A stretch of 64,000 bases of DNA. Origin: Pelagicoccus enzymogenes. GTDB taxonomy: Bacteria > Verrucomicrobiota > Verrucomicrobiia > Opitutales > Opitutaceae. Where the stretch lies: the NCBI RefSeq assembly GCF_014803405.1, contig NZ_JACYFG010000006.1, positions 69,501 to 133,500 of the forward strand. The letters run 5' to 3'. This document shows positions 41,812 through 50,505 of this stretch, one piece after another. Positions within the stretch are counted from its first letter, which is position 1, and each line of letters starts with the position of its first letter. The notes below the pieces were generated by a model, which searched no databases, was not told the DNA's origin, and worked only from the letters and a program-made list of their open reading frames with translations. The position numbers and the translations under genes are program-made.

Positions 41812-43521
41812 ATGAAACATAAATCTGATCTAAAGGCGACCCTGCAACGAATCGATGGCAGGCCGTATCCAGCCTACAAAGACATTCGCGGACAATACGA
41901 CTACGAGTTCTTTACGCTCAGCATAGACAAAGTCCAAGGAGACCCTTTCGCCTCTCCATCTCGCTTGTCCGTCACCCTTCCCCATGTGGAGTCAGAGCTG
42001 CCTCATCAGCTTTTTTCCAATACTTCACGCCGTACCGGAACTGAGAACTTCCTCGCTCTCTCGTTCGCAAAAGCTTGCAATCAAGCTTCCAGCCGCAGCG
42101 GCTCCGGAAAGTCAGGCCTCATCGCAATCGACATTCCTGGCCAGGAAATGCTGCAACGCACCTGTTTGGAAATCGGACCGGACACCACGATCGCTCGTTT
42201 CTCGGTAGGCCTGCCGGCCAACGGCCGCCGCATTCGCGGTCGTTCCGCTATCGAACTGCTAATCGATCAACTACCTGAAATCGTCGAAGACGCGCTCTGT
42301 TACGATCAAATCGACAAAGATGCCATCCGCTCGTTCGCAGACACTGCAGAGGACGCCGCTACGCTACGAGCCACTCTCTCGGAAAACAAGCTGATCGGAT
42401 TCGTGGCAGATGGATCCATTCTGCCGCGTGCTTCTGGCATCGACGAACGCCCGATGCGGGAGGCAGTACCTTTTCGCTCCCCTCCTTCGCTGCGAAAGAC
42501 TTTTGAGCTGCCCCACGCTGGAAAGGTATCCGGTATGGCAATACCGGAGGGCGTAACCCTCATTGTGGGAGGTGGTTATCATGGAAAATCGACCTTGCTC
42601 TCGGCTCTCGAACGCGGAGTCTACAACCACCGCCCTCAGGACGGTCGAGAGCTTGTCGTTACACGTTCAGATGCGACCAAAGTCAGAGCCGAAGATGGCC
42701 GTTCCGTGGCCAAGGTCGACCTAACCCCATTCATTGGCCAGCTACCGGGAGGCAAGGACTCTTCCTCCTTTTCCACCGAAAACGCATCCGGATCCTCCTC
42801 TCAAGCTGCAGCCATAATCGAGGCCTTAGAAACCGGAGCCAAAGCCCTCCTTATCGACGAGGACATATCGGCGACCAACCTTCTCATCCGCGACAGCCGC
42901 ATGCAGCAGCTCATCGCGAAAGACAAGGAGCCCATCACCCCATTCGTTCAACGCGTTCGTTCCTTGCATCGGGATTGCGGTGTATCCACTGTCATCGTAC
43001 TCGGAGGCTCGGGAGACTACTTTGAACCCGCCGATCATGTTATCGCACTCGACAACTACCTTCCCCAAGACCTGACCAAAGAGGCGAAGGCCCTTTGCTC
43101 CGAAGCGTTCCAGCAAGAGGCTCTCGTCCCCAGCCTCGTCGCAACAAACCCATCGCAATCGAAACGATTCGCAGACCCCGTATCCATAAACCCTTACATA
43201 TCTGGCAGAGGTCGCCCCGGACGTAGCCGCGTAAAAACCCGCGACGGGCGGGCCCTCACCTTCGGAGAGGACGAAATCGATCTATCCCTAATTCCCCAGA
43301 TCGTCGACAGCTCGCAAGCCAGAGCGATTGGAGCCGCCCTGCTCTACGCCGCCGAAAATCGTTTGTTCGCGGAGCTAAGCCTCCCCGCAGCCCTCGAGCA
43401 GGTCCTTGCCTTCGCTGATAAGGGTCGCCTTTCCACGATCGGCAAGGGCGACCTAGCAGAAATTCGCCTCCAGGAGTTAGCTGCAGCGCTCAATCGACTC
43501 CGCTCCCTAGAAATCCTGTAA
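41812..43521 (+). CDS. COG3044 ABC-class ATPase
   Basis: A 569-residue predicted ATPase of the ABC class. An N-terminal region (1-230) typical of this family has YKDIRGQYDYEFF, RSGSGKSGLI and IRGRSAIELLIDQLP. The ATPase domain has Walker A GGGYHGKSTLL (about residues 246-256), ENASGSSSQAAAIIEALE in place of the signature region, and Walker B ALLIDEDISATNLLIRD, then VIVLGGSGDYFEPADHVIALD. The function of this family is unknown; it is soluble and lacks a permease. It starts 2 bp after the beta-lactamase stop, so is very likely in the same transcript. Confidence 0.9.
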   Translation: MKHKSDLKATLQRIDGRPYPAYKDIRGQYDYEFFTLSIDKVQGDPFASPSRLSVTLPHVESELPHQLFSNTSRRTGTENFLALSFAKACNQASSRSGSGKSGLIAIDIPGQEMLQRTCLEIGPDTTIARFSVGLPANGRRIRGRSAIELLIDQLPEIVEDALCYDQIDKDAIRSFADTAEDAATLRATLSENKLIGFVADGSILPRASGIDERPMREAVPFRSPPSLRKTFELPHAGKVSGMAIPEGVTLIVGGGYHGKSTLLSALERGVYNHRPQDGRELVVTRSDATKVRAEDGRSVAKVDLTPFIGQLPGGKDSSSFSTENASGSSSQAAAIIEALETGAKALLIDEDISATNLLIRDSRMQQLIAKDKEPITPFVQRVRSLHRDCGVSTVIVLGGSGDYFEPADHVIALDNYLPQDLTKEAKALCSEAFQQEALVPSLVATNPSQSKRFADPVSINPYISGRGRPGRSRVKTRDGRALTFGEDEIDLSLIPQIVDSSQARAIGAALLYAAENRLFAELSLPAALEQVLAFADKGRLSTIGKGDLAEIRLQELAAALNRLRSLEIL

Positions 43522-43526
43522 CTCAC

Positions 43527-44276
43527 ATGTCCACAACCTGCCTCGTCGTTTTGACCGATAGCTTATACCTAAACGGCACGATCCGCACCCTAAGGTCTTG
43601 GCAGGCCCACAACCCAAACTTTCCTGTTATCGCGCTCAGTCGCGACCCAATCGCCCTGCAATCAAACGAGCTTGCTTCGCTATGCCAGGAGCGAGTCTTG
43701 ATCGACGCCCAAGATTATTCCGACATTTCCCCATACAAGAAGAGCCGTTCCAAACGGCACGCCCAAACCTTCTTCAAGTTCGAGGCCTTTCGGGACTTCG
43801 GCTACGAACGGAATATATTTCTCGACAGCGACGTGCTCTCCCTGCGTGAAGCCCCCGCCCTCTACGCGAACAACCCGTCCTATTTGCTGGCAGCCCGCGA
43901 CACCGGCTTCCGGAAAACGCGCGGCTACAAAGGCCACCCCAATGAGATAAACAGCGGCGTGCTCTCCATTGGAAGGAGCCTTCTCGGACAAACGACAGTC
44001 GAACAACTGAAGGCTATCGCCCGCGAAAATCCAGGACGAAGCGGATACAATTCCGGAGACCAAGGCATCCTAAATAAGTGGATACACAGCTACGGAATCC
44101 CCTTGGAAGCCCTTCCACCGGAGTACAATTTGATAAAGAAGGACTATACGGATACCAGCGGCCTGGAGAGCTGCCGCCTTCTCCACTACTGCGATCGCAA
44201 GCCCTGGTTTCCCTACGCCGGAGAACGAGGCGAACTCGAAGCGCTCTGGCACAATTTCACAGACGAGCAAAGGTGA
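43527..44276 (+). CDS. GT-A glycosyltransferase (GT8-like)
   Basis: A 249-residue enzyme with the GT-A nucleotide-sugar fold: LVVLTDSLYLNGTIRTLRSW at the start, the metal-binding NIFLDSDVLSL (DxD-like, about residue 100), EINSGVLSIG, SGDQGILN and HYCDRKPWF near the end. These motifs fit GT8-type retaining transferases such as glycogenin- or LPS-type enzymes. The sugar donor is unknown. It is probably peripheral or cytoplasmic, without membrane segments. It is followed after 17 bp by a kinase-fold-like gene, suggesting that a glycan is both extended and phosphorylated (inference). Confidence 0.87.
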   Translation: MSTTCLVVLTDSLYLNGTIRTLRSWQAHNPNFPVIALSRDPIALQSNELASLCQERVLIDAQDYSDISPYKKSRSKRHAQTFFKFEAFRDFGYERNIFLDSDVLSLREAPALYANNPSYLLAARDTGFRKTRGYKGHPNEINSGVLSIGRSLLGQTTVEQLKAIARENPGRSGYNSGDQGILNKWIHSYGIPLEALPPEYNLIKKDYTDTSGLESCRLLHYCDRKPWFPYAGERGELEALWHNFTDEQR

Positions 44277-44293
44277 GCATCGCGCATTGAGTC

Positions 44294-45439
44294 TTGCGGC
44301 CCTCCCCCGCTGCACTATCCTCCAGGACGAACCTCAACCAGAGCAAAGTGTCAGCAAGCGAAGACCCAAAGGACTTTCTAGAACCACCGAATGCCAAAGG
44401 GCGAAGACGGGTAACGAAAACGATTCGAAAGCCGTCCATCCCCATTAGCGAATCGCTTCGCTACTATTTGACGAGCTTCAATCGAGAGCACTCGCTCCCC
44501 GTCAAATACAACCAATTGGAACGCTTCCAGATGGGAGCTCCCCTCTATGACTCGAAAGGTGAGGACACGCTTTGGGAAACGCTCATCTACGAGCCTTTCA
44601 TCATGAGGAAACTCAACGAGGGCCTCAAACGCGTTTACGCCATCCTGAAAGCGGGAGGCGACGAGTCGGTCATGGAACACCTGTACGTCGACCGTATCGA
44701 CTACTGCGTTTTCGGCAACTCGAAGCCTTTCCGCATCCGAATCGTCAACTCACGCAACGACAATCAAGACTACTTCTACGTCAAAAAGGCAGACGCCTCC
44801 CGCGCCTACGGACTCGAACTCGAGCACCTTCTCTCGCCCAACCGAATGTTCTTCCTCACCGACGGCGACACTTTGGTAGAAGAGCACGTCGTCGGCCTTC
44901 CAGGCGACATCTTCATCGACGACTGGATGGAAAGCCCTCGCCTCAAAGCGATTCGCATCGCCAAGGAACTCATCAAGTTCAACGAACGCTGCTTCGTACG
45001 CCTTTTAGGAGACATGCGGCCCTACAATTTCGTAGTCGGCATCACTCCCGACTTCGAAGAGACTCAGATCCGTATCCGCTCCATGGATTTCGACCAGCAG
45101 ACCTACGACGGACGCAAGAACTTCTACCTTCCTCAGTTCTTCAAGGAAAACAATCCGCTCGTCGAATTCTGTACCAGCCACATCGATACAAAGACTGCTA
45201 AGCAGTATCAGCGCGAGGAACACGCTCTGATCTCTCGACGCATGGACGCGATCAAACTGCGGCTACGCGCCCTGCTCGACAGCATGTCCGACGACAAGCT
45301 CGCCCCCAAGGAAAACGTCTACCAGCTGCGCGAGGAGCTTGCCGACCACTACAAGAGCAACACCTTTCTCGGTTGCGAATCAATGGGGTCGCTCGTTCGC
45401 CAAAGCCTCGACCTCATGAGAGAGAGAGCGACTCGGTAA
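44294..45439 (+). CDS. Kinase-fold-like protein of unknown function
   Basis: A 381-residue protein without a recognised family. The sequence order resembles the APH/protein-kinase fold. FYVKK (Lys163-165 area) stands for the ATP-binding Lys, GLELEHLL (about 173-180) for helix C Glu, EEHVVGLPGDIF for the hinge, GDMRPYNF (239-246) for the catalytic loop and RSMDFDQQ (262-269) for the metal-binding Asp. It has an additional helical C-terminus. No membrane segments. The start is uncertain: TTG is used here, and GTG at 44348 is an alternative. It follows a glycosyltransferase by 17 bp; phosphorylation of a sugar acceptor is a reasonable hypothesis. Confidence 0.6.
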   Translation: MRPSPAALSSRTNLNQSKVSASEDPKDFLEPPNAKGRRRVTKTIRKPSIPISESLRYYLTSFNREHSLPVKYNQLERFQMGAPLYDSKGEDTLWETLIYEPFIMRKLNEGLKRVYAILKAGGDESVMEHLYVDRIDYCVFGNSKPFRIRIVNSRNDNQDYFYVKKADASRAYGLELEHLLSPNRMFFLTDGDTLVEEHVVGLPGDIFIDDWMESPRLKAIRIAKELIKFNERCFVRLLGDMRPYNFVVGITPDFEETQIRIRSMDFDQQTYDGRKNFYLPQFFKENNPLVEFCTSHIDTKTAKQYQREEHALISRRMDAIKLRLRALLDSMSDDKLAPKENVYQLREELADHYKSNTFLGCESMGSLVRQSLDLMRERATR

Positions 45440-45447
45440 TTTGGCCC

Positions 45448-46320
45448 ATGGCCATCGATAGCCACATCCACCTTTATCCTCCGAGCGTCTCTGCCGATCC
45501 TCTTGCATGGGCGGTCACTCAAAATGAACCCTACTGGCTCTCTTGCGTAAAGCCTTCGCATGGGAAAAGCCTACAGGCTTGGAAATCTCCCAGCGAGCTG
45601 CTCCAAGACATGGATGACGCAGGAGTCGAGAAAGTGGTCATTCTTTCTTGGTATTGGGAAAACCACGACAGCTGCCTGCATACCCTGAATTGGCAAACCG
45701 AATGGCTCGCAAAGTCTCCCCATCGCTTCATCTGCTTCGCCCCCTTTAACGCCAAAGGAGGGAACGCTGCCCTCGAGCTGCTGAAGAACGCTTTCCAGCG
45801 CGGCTGCAAGGGAATCGGAGAACTCAATCCACCCGCTCAAGGGTACGCCTACGAGGATCCGGTGCTCGCCCAAGCGCTCGAGCTCGCTGCCGCATACCGG
45901 GCTCCCGTAAACTTTCACGTCACCGACCCCACGACACACGACTACCCTGGCAAGATCGACACTCCCTACGCGTCACTCTTAAACCTAGCCAACGAGCACC
46001 CCAACACCTCCTTCATCTTTTCTCATCTCGGAGGCTGTGAACCCTTGCGAAACCGAGAACCGCCCCCGAACAACGTCGTATTCGATACGTCGGCTTGCCC
46101 CTTGCTCTACAAAACTCCGGTGTATCGGGAATTCTGCGACAAGGTGGGAGTGGACAAAATCCTCTTCGGTTCGGACTACCCTCTACGCGTCTTTCCCAAA
46201 GACAAACGTTCACCGAACTTTATCCTGCCTCTCGCTGAACTGCAAAATGGCGACCTGAGTCCCGCCGAAATCGAGGCCATCACCCTTCAAAACGCAAAAC
46301 GGCTCTTCCACTTATCATGA
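45448..46320 (+). CDS. Amidohydrolase-family (amidohydrolase 2) metal enzyme
   Basis: A 290-residue TIM-barrel hydrolase. The HxH metal motif is in MAIDSHIHLYPP, a third His in VNFHVTDPTTHD (about residue 157), another in FIFSHLGGCE and the catalytic Asp in LFGSDYPLRVFP. It belongs to the family with decarboxylases such as ACMSD and lactonases; the substrate cannot be read from the sequence. The ATG giving MAIDSHIH is preferred to an upstream ATG inside the previous gene. It overlaps the following gene by ATGA. Confidence 0.9.
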   Translation: MAIDSHIHLYPPSVSADPLAWAVTQNEPYWLSCVKPSHGKSLQAWKSPSELLQDMDDAGVEKVVILSWYWENHDSCLHTLNWQTEWLAKSPHRFICFAPFNAKGGNAALELLKNAFQRGCKGIGELNPPAQGYAYEDPVLAQALELAAAYRAPVNFHVTDPTTHDYPGKIDTPYASLLNLANEHPNTSFIFSHLGGCEPLRNREPPPNNVVFDTSACPLLYKTPVYREFCDKVGVDKILFGSDYPLRVFPKDKRSPNFILPLAELQNGDLSPAEIEAITLQNAKRLFHLS

Positions 46321-46844
46321 CACTCGAAGAACAATTCGAAACCTTCCTCGCCAAGGACCCGCAAGTCCCAGAGAGCGCCTACGTAGCAAACGAGGCGACT
46401 GTCATCGGCGACGTTCGACTCGGCGAAAACGCTAGCGTCTGGCCGGCTTGCGTTCTGCGGGGCGACATCAACTACATCGAAGTCGGCGACCGTTCGAACG
46501 TGCAAGACGGCACCATCGTGCACCTCGCCGACGACTACCCGGTCAAGATAGGCCAAGACGTGACCATCGGACACGGAGCAATCATTCATGCCTGCACCAT
46601 CGAGGACGAATGCTTGATCGGCATGGGAGCGACCGTGCTCGACGGCTCGGTCATCGGGCGAAACTCTATCGTCGGAGCCGGTGCCCTCGTCACGCCCCGC
46701 ACCATCATTCCTCCCGGAAGCATGGTCATGGGCGCTCCCGCAAGAGTAAAGCGAGCCCTCACCGATGAGGAACAAGCGAATATCAAAAACTGGGCTGCCA
46801 AGTACGTAAAAGTCTCCGCCGCTCACAAAGCTCGCTACCAGTAG
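46317..46844 (+). CDS. Gamma-class carbonic anhydrase-family protein
   Basis: A 175-residue left-handed beta-helix protein with hexapeptide repeats. The three zinc-ligand histidines of the gamma-CA/YrdA family are present: DGTIVHLADD, TIGHGAIIH and the last His of that stretch (about residues 65, 87 and 92). It has VWPACVLRGDINYIEVGDRSNVQDG and RNSIVGAGALVTP. It may hydrate CO2 or act on another acyl/CoA-linked substrate. It is the last gene of the co-directional run. Confidence 0.92.
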   Translation: MTLEEQFETFLAKDPQVPESAYVANEATVIGDVRLGENASVWPACVLRGDINYIEVGDRSNVQDGTIVHLADDYPVKIGQDVTIGHGAIIHACTIEDECLIGMGATVLDGSVIGRNSIVGAGALVTPRTIIPPGSMVMGAPARVKRALTDEEQANIKNWAAKYVKVSAAHKARYQ

Positions 46845-46871
46845 CGAGCCAAGTCGCTAGCCAACTGGTAG
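46835..46871. other. Hairpin across the convergent stop codons
   Basis: CTACCAGT/ACTGGTAG (8 bp) and AGCGA/TCGCT (5 bp) form a stem around GCCAAG, with an unpaired AGCCA on one side. It covers the stop codons of both the carbonic anhydrase-like gene and the histidine kinase gene. There is no T run, but a bidirectional 3'-end structure is likely. Confidence 0.5.
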
Positions 46872-48470
46872 CTCTACCGTGAATACACTTCCCTTGCCTT
46901 TTTCGCTACGCAGGGAAACGTTTCCGCCTACTCCGTCGACAAGACGTTTAACGATGGCAAGCCCTAGCCCTGTACCCCCAAACTCTCGCGTCGTGCTGTC
47001 GTCTTCTTGCACGAAATCTTCGAACACCGCTTTCTGGCGCGACTTGTCGATCCCAACGCCTGTATCCGTTACGACCATACGAAGAAACTCCGACTTGCGG
47101 TCTCCCCCTTGCACGCACTCCAGCTCGAGTCGCACTTCACCCTCCTTAGTGAACTTGACCGCATTGCTCATCAAGTTCCACAAGACCTGACGCAGCACCA
47201 AAGGATCCACGACCAAAGTGCTGCATTCCGGAGGAATCTCCGTCCAGTTCAAGGCAATGCCTTTCCGCTCCGCCTCCACTTTCAGCAATCCGTGAACCGG
47301 TTCGAACACCTCTTGCAAGACGACTTGCTCCGGCCGAGCTACGAAAGTCCCATGCTCCAGCTTGCTCAAGTTTAGGATATCGGACAGCAATCCGTTCAAC
47401 GCCTCGGCCGAACTGATGATCGTGGATGTCAAATCTCTCTGCTCTTCGTCTAGCTCCTCCATTTCCAGCAAGTGCGCCACTCCCACAATGCCGTTTAAAG
47501 GCGTACGAATCTCGTGGCTCATCGTCGCAAGGAAGCGTGACTTCGCCCGACTCACGCTCGCCTCCACCTCTCGGCTCTTGTGCAAACGGAGCACGTAGAT
47601 ATTGAGCAAGACCGAAATCAAAACCACGAGACAGCCCGCGAAGATGACGAAAAAGTCGATCAAGGAAGCGTTCGGCCCCTCCGTCACCCAGCCTTGCTTG
47701 GGGCGCACTCCAATTTGCCAGCTTCCCGAAAACAGCTGAACTGGAATTAGAAGCGAATGCCCGGAAAACAGCTCCGGGTCCCCAAAGAACACGTCCCCTT
47801 CAGCCCCCTTCCCATCCTTTCCCCTCAAGGCCATTTCGATTGAGAGCTGCTCGTCCAACAAACCTGAATCCTTCAAGAGCTGGTTCAAATAGATCGGTGT
47901 CGAAACGATTCCCCAAAAACCAGATTCGTCGTAAACCGGGAAGCGACCGATGACCGCAACCCCTCCTTGAACGAGATTCAACGGCCCCGCGATCACGGGC
48001 TGCCCGCTGTCCCTGACAGCCAGCGCTGCCAACTTTTGCGTCGGGTGCTTCATGTAGTCGAGGCCTAGGGCAGCCTCGTTGCCTTTCATCGGGTAGACGT
48101 AACGGATCACCAAGTCGGGCGCTGCGGCGATATTCACCAAGCCTGGCTTCGCTTCAAAGATCGTGGAGGCGAAGCGAGAGAATTCCTCCTGCGACAAATC
48201 GGGATTCACCGAAATGTAAGCGCCTAAGCTGGTAATCAGGTAAAACGAGGACAAGGTCTCCGCCTCCAGGCGATAGCGAATGGCATTCGCCTCCAGCAAT
48301 ACTGCCTCCTCCTGCAACTTCACCGCTTTCTCTAGGTCAGCCGACCGAAGGATGCCCCGCAAAGTGTTGGCCGCGAAGATCACGATTACAGCCAATACGA
48401 GCACCGCCCCCCACTGCACGAAGCTGCGGGTCAGGAGTTTCGACTTCGACTGACTTGGATTGTAGTCCAT
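46857..48470 (-). CDS. CHASE-domain sensor histidine kinase
   Basis: A 537-residue kinase. A first membrane segment (about 18-40) is followed by a periplasmic CHASE domain (about 70-215, with LSQEEFSRFASTIFEAKPGL and IRYVYPMKGNEAALGLDY). A second membrane segment lies near 280-302, then HisKA (FLATMSHEIRTPLNGIVG) and HATPase_c (NLMSNAVKF, DTGVGIDKSRQ, GTGLGLAIVKRLV). CHASE domains bind small extracellular ligands such as adenine derivatives or peptides. There is no receiver and no adjacent regulator. The ATG giving MDYNPSQSKSK is used; a TTG 18 bases upstream is possible. Confidence 0.93.
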   Translation of the reverse strand: MDYNPSQSKSKLLTRSFVQWGAVLVLAVIVIFAANTLRGILRSADLEKAVKLQEEAVLLEANAIRYRLEAETLSSFYLITSLGAYISVNPDLSQEEFSRFASTIFEAKPGLVNIAAAPDLVIRYVYPMKGNEAALGLDYMKHPTQKLAALAVRDSGQPVIAGPLNLVQGGVAVIGRFPVYDESGFWGIVSTPIYLNQLLKDSGLLDEQLSIEMALRGKDGKGAEGDVFFGDPELFSGHSLLIPVQLFSGSWQIGVRPKQGWVTEGPNASLIDFFVIFAGCLVVLISVLLNIYVLRLHKSREVEASVSRAKSRFLATMSHEIRTPLNGIVGVAHLLEMEELDEEQRDLTSTIISSAEALNGLLSDILNLSKLEHGTFVARPEQVVLQEVFEPVHGLLKVEAERKGIALNWTEIPPECSTLVVDPLVLRQVLWNLMSNAVKFTKEGEVRLELECVQGGDRKSEFLRMVVTDTGVGIDKSRQKAVFEDFVQEDDSTTREFGGTGLGLAIVKRLVDGVGGNVSLRSEKGKGSVFTVELPVG

Positions 48471-48552
48471 GGCATTGGTTTTCAGCAAGAAGCGGGCCTT
48501 AGCCGCGTTATTGCTGAGCTAGAACTCGACGTCAGCAGGAGATACTAAAACG

Positions 48553-48588
48553 AAAAAAACGCCAAACCCTCGCGGAGGATCTGGCGTT
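48553..48588 (-). terminator. Terminator of the efp gene
   Basis: On the minus strand AACGCCA pairs with TGGCGTT, with a GATCCTC/GAGGGTT inner stem, followed by a run of seven T. It lies 34 bp after the EF-P stop and just before the kinase gene. Confidence 0.85.
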
Positions 48589-48622
48589 TCGAAATAAGTG
48601 TTAATAAACGGCCCGAAGCGTC

Positions 48623-49183
48623 TTAGGCGCGGCCTTGGTAGCTCTTGTCTTCGGGGCGGATCTTGATGATCTCGCCTTCCTTGATGAAGATCGGCGTGCG
48701 CACCTCGATGCCAGTCTCCAGCACCACCGTCTTTTGCACGTTTCCAGACGTGTCGCCACGGACCGCTTCGGGAGCCTCGATCACCTTCATCTCGATGGAT
48801 GAAGGAAGCTCAACGCCTAGCGGGCTGCCGTCTACGAAGAAAATCTGGTAGCTCTTTCCTTCGATCAGGAAGTCTTTCGCATCTCCCACAACCTCCTCGG
48901 AAATCTCGATGGTCTCGTAAGTGTCGAGGTCCATGAAGGCGTACATGTCGCCGTTCGGGTAGGAGTATTCCAAGTCTTTGATTTCCTTGTGCAGTACCTC
49001 GTAGGAGTCGCCCACGTTGGTGCGGTTATGGATGACCTTGCCCGTCTTGAGGTTCTTGAGCTGCATCTGGCAGAGAGCTGACATGTTAGGCGGAGCAACG
49101 ATTTTACATTCGATCACCAAGCAGGGTTGCTTCTCGTATTCGATGACGTTGCCGCGGGAGATTTTGTTTACCTTCGTAGCCAT
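48623..49183 (-). CDS. efp: Elongation factor P with Asn at the tip position
   Basis: A 186-residue protein aligning without gaps in the N-terminal domain to E. coli EF-P (recalled from memory; 188 residues). The three OB/KOW-like domains are present: LKNLKTGKVIHNRTNVGD, YAFMDLDTYETIEI, and a C-terminal domain ending EIIKIRPED. EF-P rescues ribosomes stalled at polyproline. The tip loop, PGKG in E. coli with modified Lys34, reads PPNM here, so Asn33 replaces the modified residue. No epmA, epmB or earP lies in this window. The ATG giving MATKVNKISRG is chosen; an upstream in-frame start would add 24 unrelated residues. Confidence 0.95.
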   Translation of the reverse strand: MATKVNKISRGNVIEYEKQPCLVIECKIVAPPNMSALCQMQLKNLKTGKVIHNRTNVGDSYEVLHKEIKDLEYSYPNGDMYAFMDLDTYETIEISEEVVGDAKDFLIEGKSYQIFFVDGSPLGVELPSSIEMKVIEAPEAVRGDTSGNVQKTVVLETGIEVRTPIFIKEGEIIKIRPEDKSYQGRA

Positions 49184-49236
49184 AAGGAGCCGAAATTGGA
49201 GAGTGAATGATGAAAAGTGAAGAGTGAAATACGTCC

Positions 49237-50463
49237 CTACCAGACGATCGACCAAATCGCCTTTAAGTAGCGGCTTTCAGGGCAATTCGACATCACCGGA
49301 TGGTCGCTGCCTGCCCCAGTTCGGTCCAAGATCTGCAGACGCCGGCCCGCCCGGTGGGCCGAGCGAATCGCCATATTCTCGAATTCCTCCGCCGACAGTT
49401 GCCCGGAGCAAGAGTACGTCGCCATCACTCCGCCAGGTTTCACCAGCGTACAGGCAAGCTGGTTCAAATCCTCGTACTTCTTCATCCCCTCCGCTTGCTG
49501 GTCCTTGCTGAAGATAAGCTTCGGCGGGTCAAGGTTCACCAAGTCCCACTGCCGTCCGTTGCGCTGCATCTGCCGCATGAAGGAAAATGCGTCACAGTGC
49601 GTCCAGCTTACGCGGGCTTGCCCGTTGAGGTTGGCATTGCGTTTGGCTTGAGCGATCGCCTTCTCGTCGAGGTCGACCGCAGTCACTTCCGAAGCTTCTC
49701 CAGAAACGGCTGCATTCAGCGCAAAACCTCCCGTGTAGCAACAAACGTCGAGAACGTCTTTCCCTTTGGCGAATTCGCCAAATCGTTTTCGGTTGTCACG
49801 TTGGTCGCAGAAAAAACCAGTCTTGTGCCCGTCCCGAAAATCCGCCTCGTAACGGATCCCGTGCTCCTCGAACTTGGCGAATCGGATATCGTCCGATAGA
49901 CTCTGGTCGATACGGATTCCCTCCAAATCAGCGATCTTGGGATCGACCTCCACGATCGCCTCCGTGGCATCAAGCTTCTCCTTCAAGTATGGGATCCACT
50001 CAGCCAATCTCTGATAGACGCCGTAGGAATGTACTTGCAGGCTCAATACAACGCCCAACTTGTCTACCACCAACCCGCTCAAGCCATCGCCGTCAGAATG
50101 TATAACGCGGTAAGCGTCCGTCACCGCATCCAGGCCCATCGTTTCACGTCGCGCCGCAATCGCACGATCGATCAACTGCAAAAAGTCAGCTTCGCCAAAG
50201 GCCTCTTCCCCATGGCGATACATCCGCAAGGGCACCCGAGCCTTACCATTGTACAAACCTGAGCCGAATATCTCTCCCTTGCGGTCATAAACGGTGACGA
50301 TGTCTCCTGCCTGGGCGTCGGCAGACACCTTTCCCAACATCGACTTGTAGATGGTCGGGTGGAAGGTGAAGGTCTTGATCTCGACCCAAGGCGCGCGCCG
50401 CCCAGCAGTCGAAGCCTTCGCCCCGTCTCCTCCCTTTCGCTTCCAAACGTTTTCGTTTTTCAT
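49237..50463 (-). CDS. rlmI: RlmI-like 23S rRNA cytosine-5 methyltransferase
   Basis: A 408-residue SAM-dependent RNA methyltransferase. An N-terminal PUA domain (about 30-105) with VYDRKGEIFGSGLYNGKA is followed by a central domain with the SAM-binding motif VLDVCCYTGGFALNAA. The catalytic motif is NLDPPKLIFSK, and a later YSCSGQLS holds the Cys-rich loop. This fits RlmI, which makes m5C1962 of 23S rRNA in E. coli; related YccW/RlmK members are alternatives. The ATG at the second Met is used because the upstream codon is a TTG without a ribosome site. Confidence 0.88.
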   Translation of the reverse strand: MKNENVWKRKGGDGAKASTAGRRAPWVEIKTFTFHPTIYKSMLGKVSADAQAGDIVTVYDRKGEIFGSGLYNGKARVPLRMYRHGEEAFGEADFLQLIDRAIAARRETMGLDAVTDAYRVIHSDGDGLSGLVVDKLGVVLSLQVHSYGVYQRLAEWIPYLKEKLDATEAIVEVDPKIADLEGIRIDQSLSDDIRFAKFEEHGIRYEADFRDGHKTGFFCDQRDNRKRFGEFAKGKDVLDVCCYTGGFALNAAVSGEASEVTAVDLDEKAIAQAKRNANLNGQARVSWTHCDAFSFMRQMQRNGRQWDLVNLDPPKLIFSKDQQAEGMKKYEDLNQLACTLVKPGGVMATYSCSGQLSAEEFENMAIRSAHRAGRRLQILDRTGAGSDHPVMSNCPESRYLKAIWSIVW

Positions 50464-50505
50464 ACTCAAAATATCACAACTCGCTTCTTTCGGTTCAGAC
50501 CTCTC

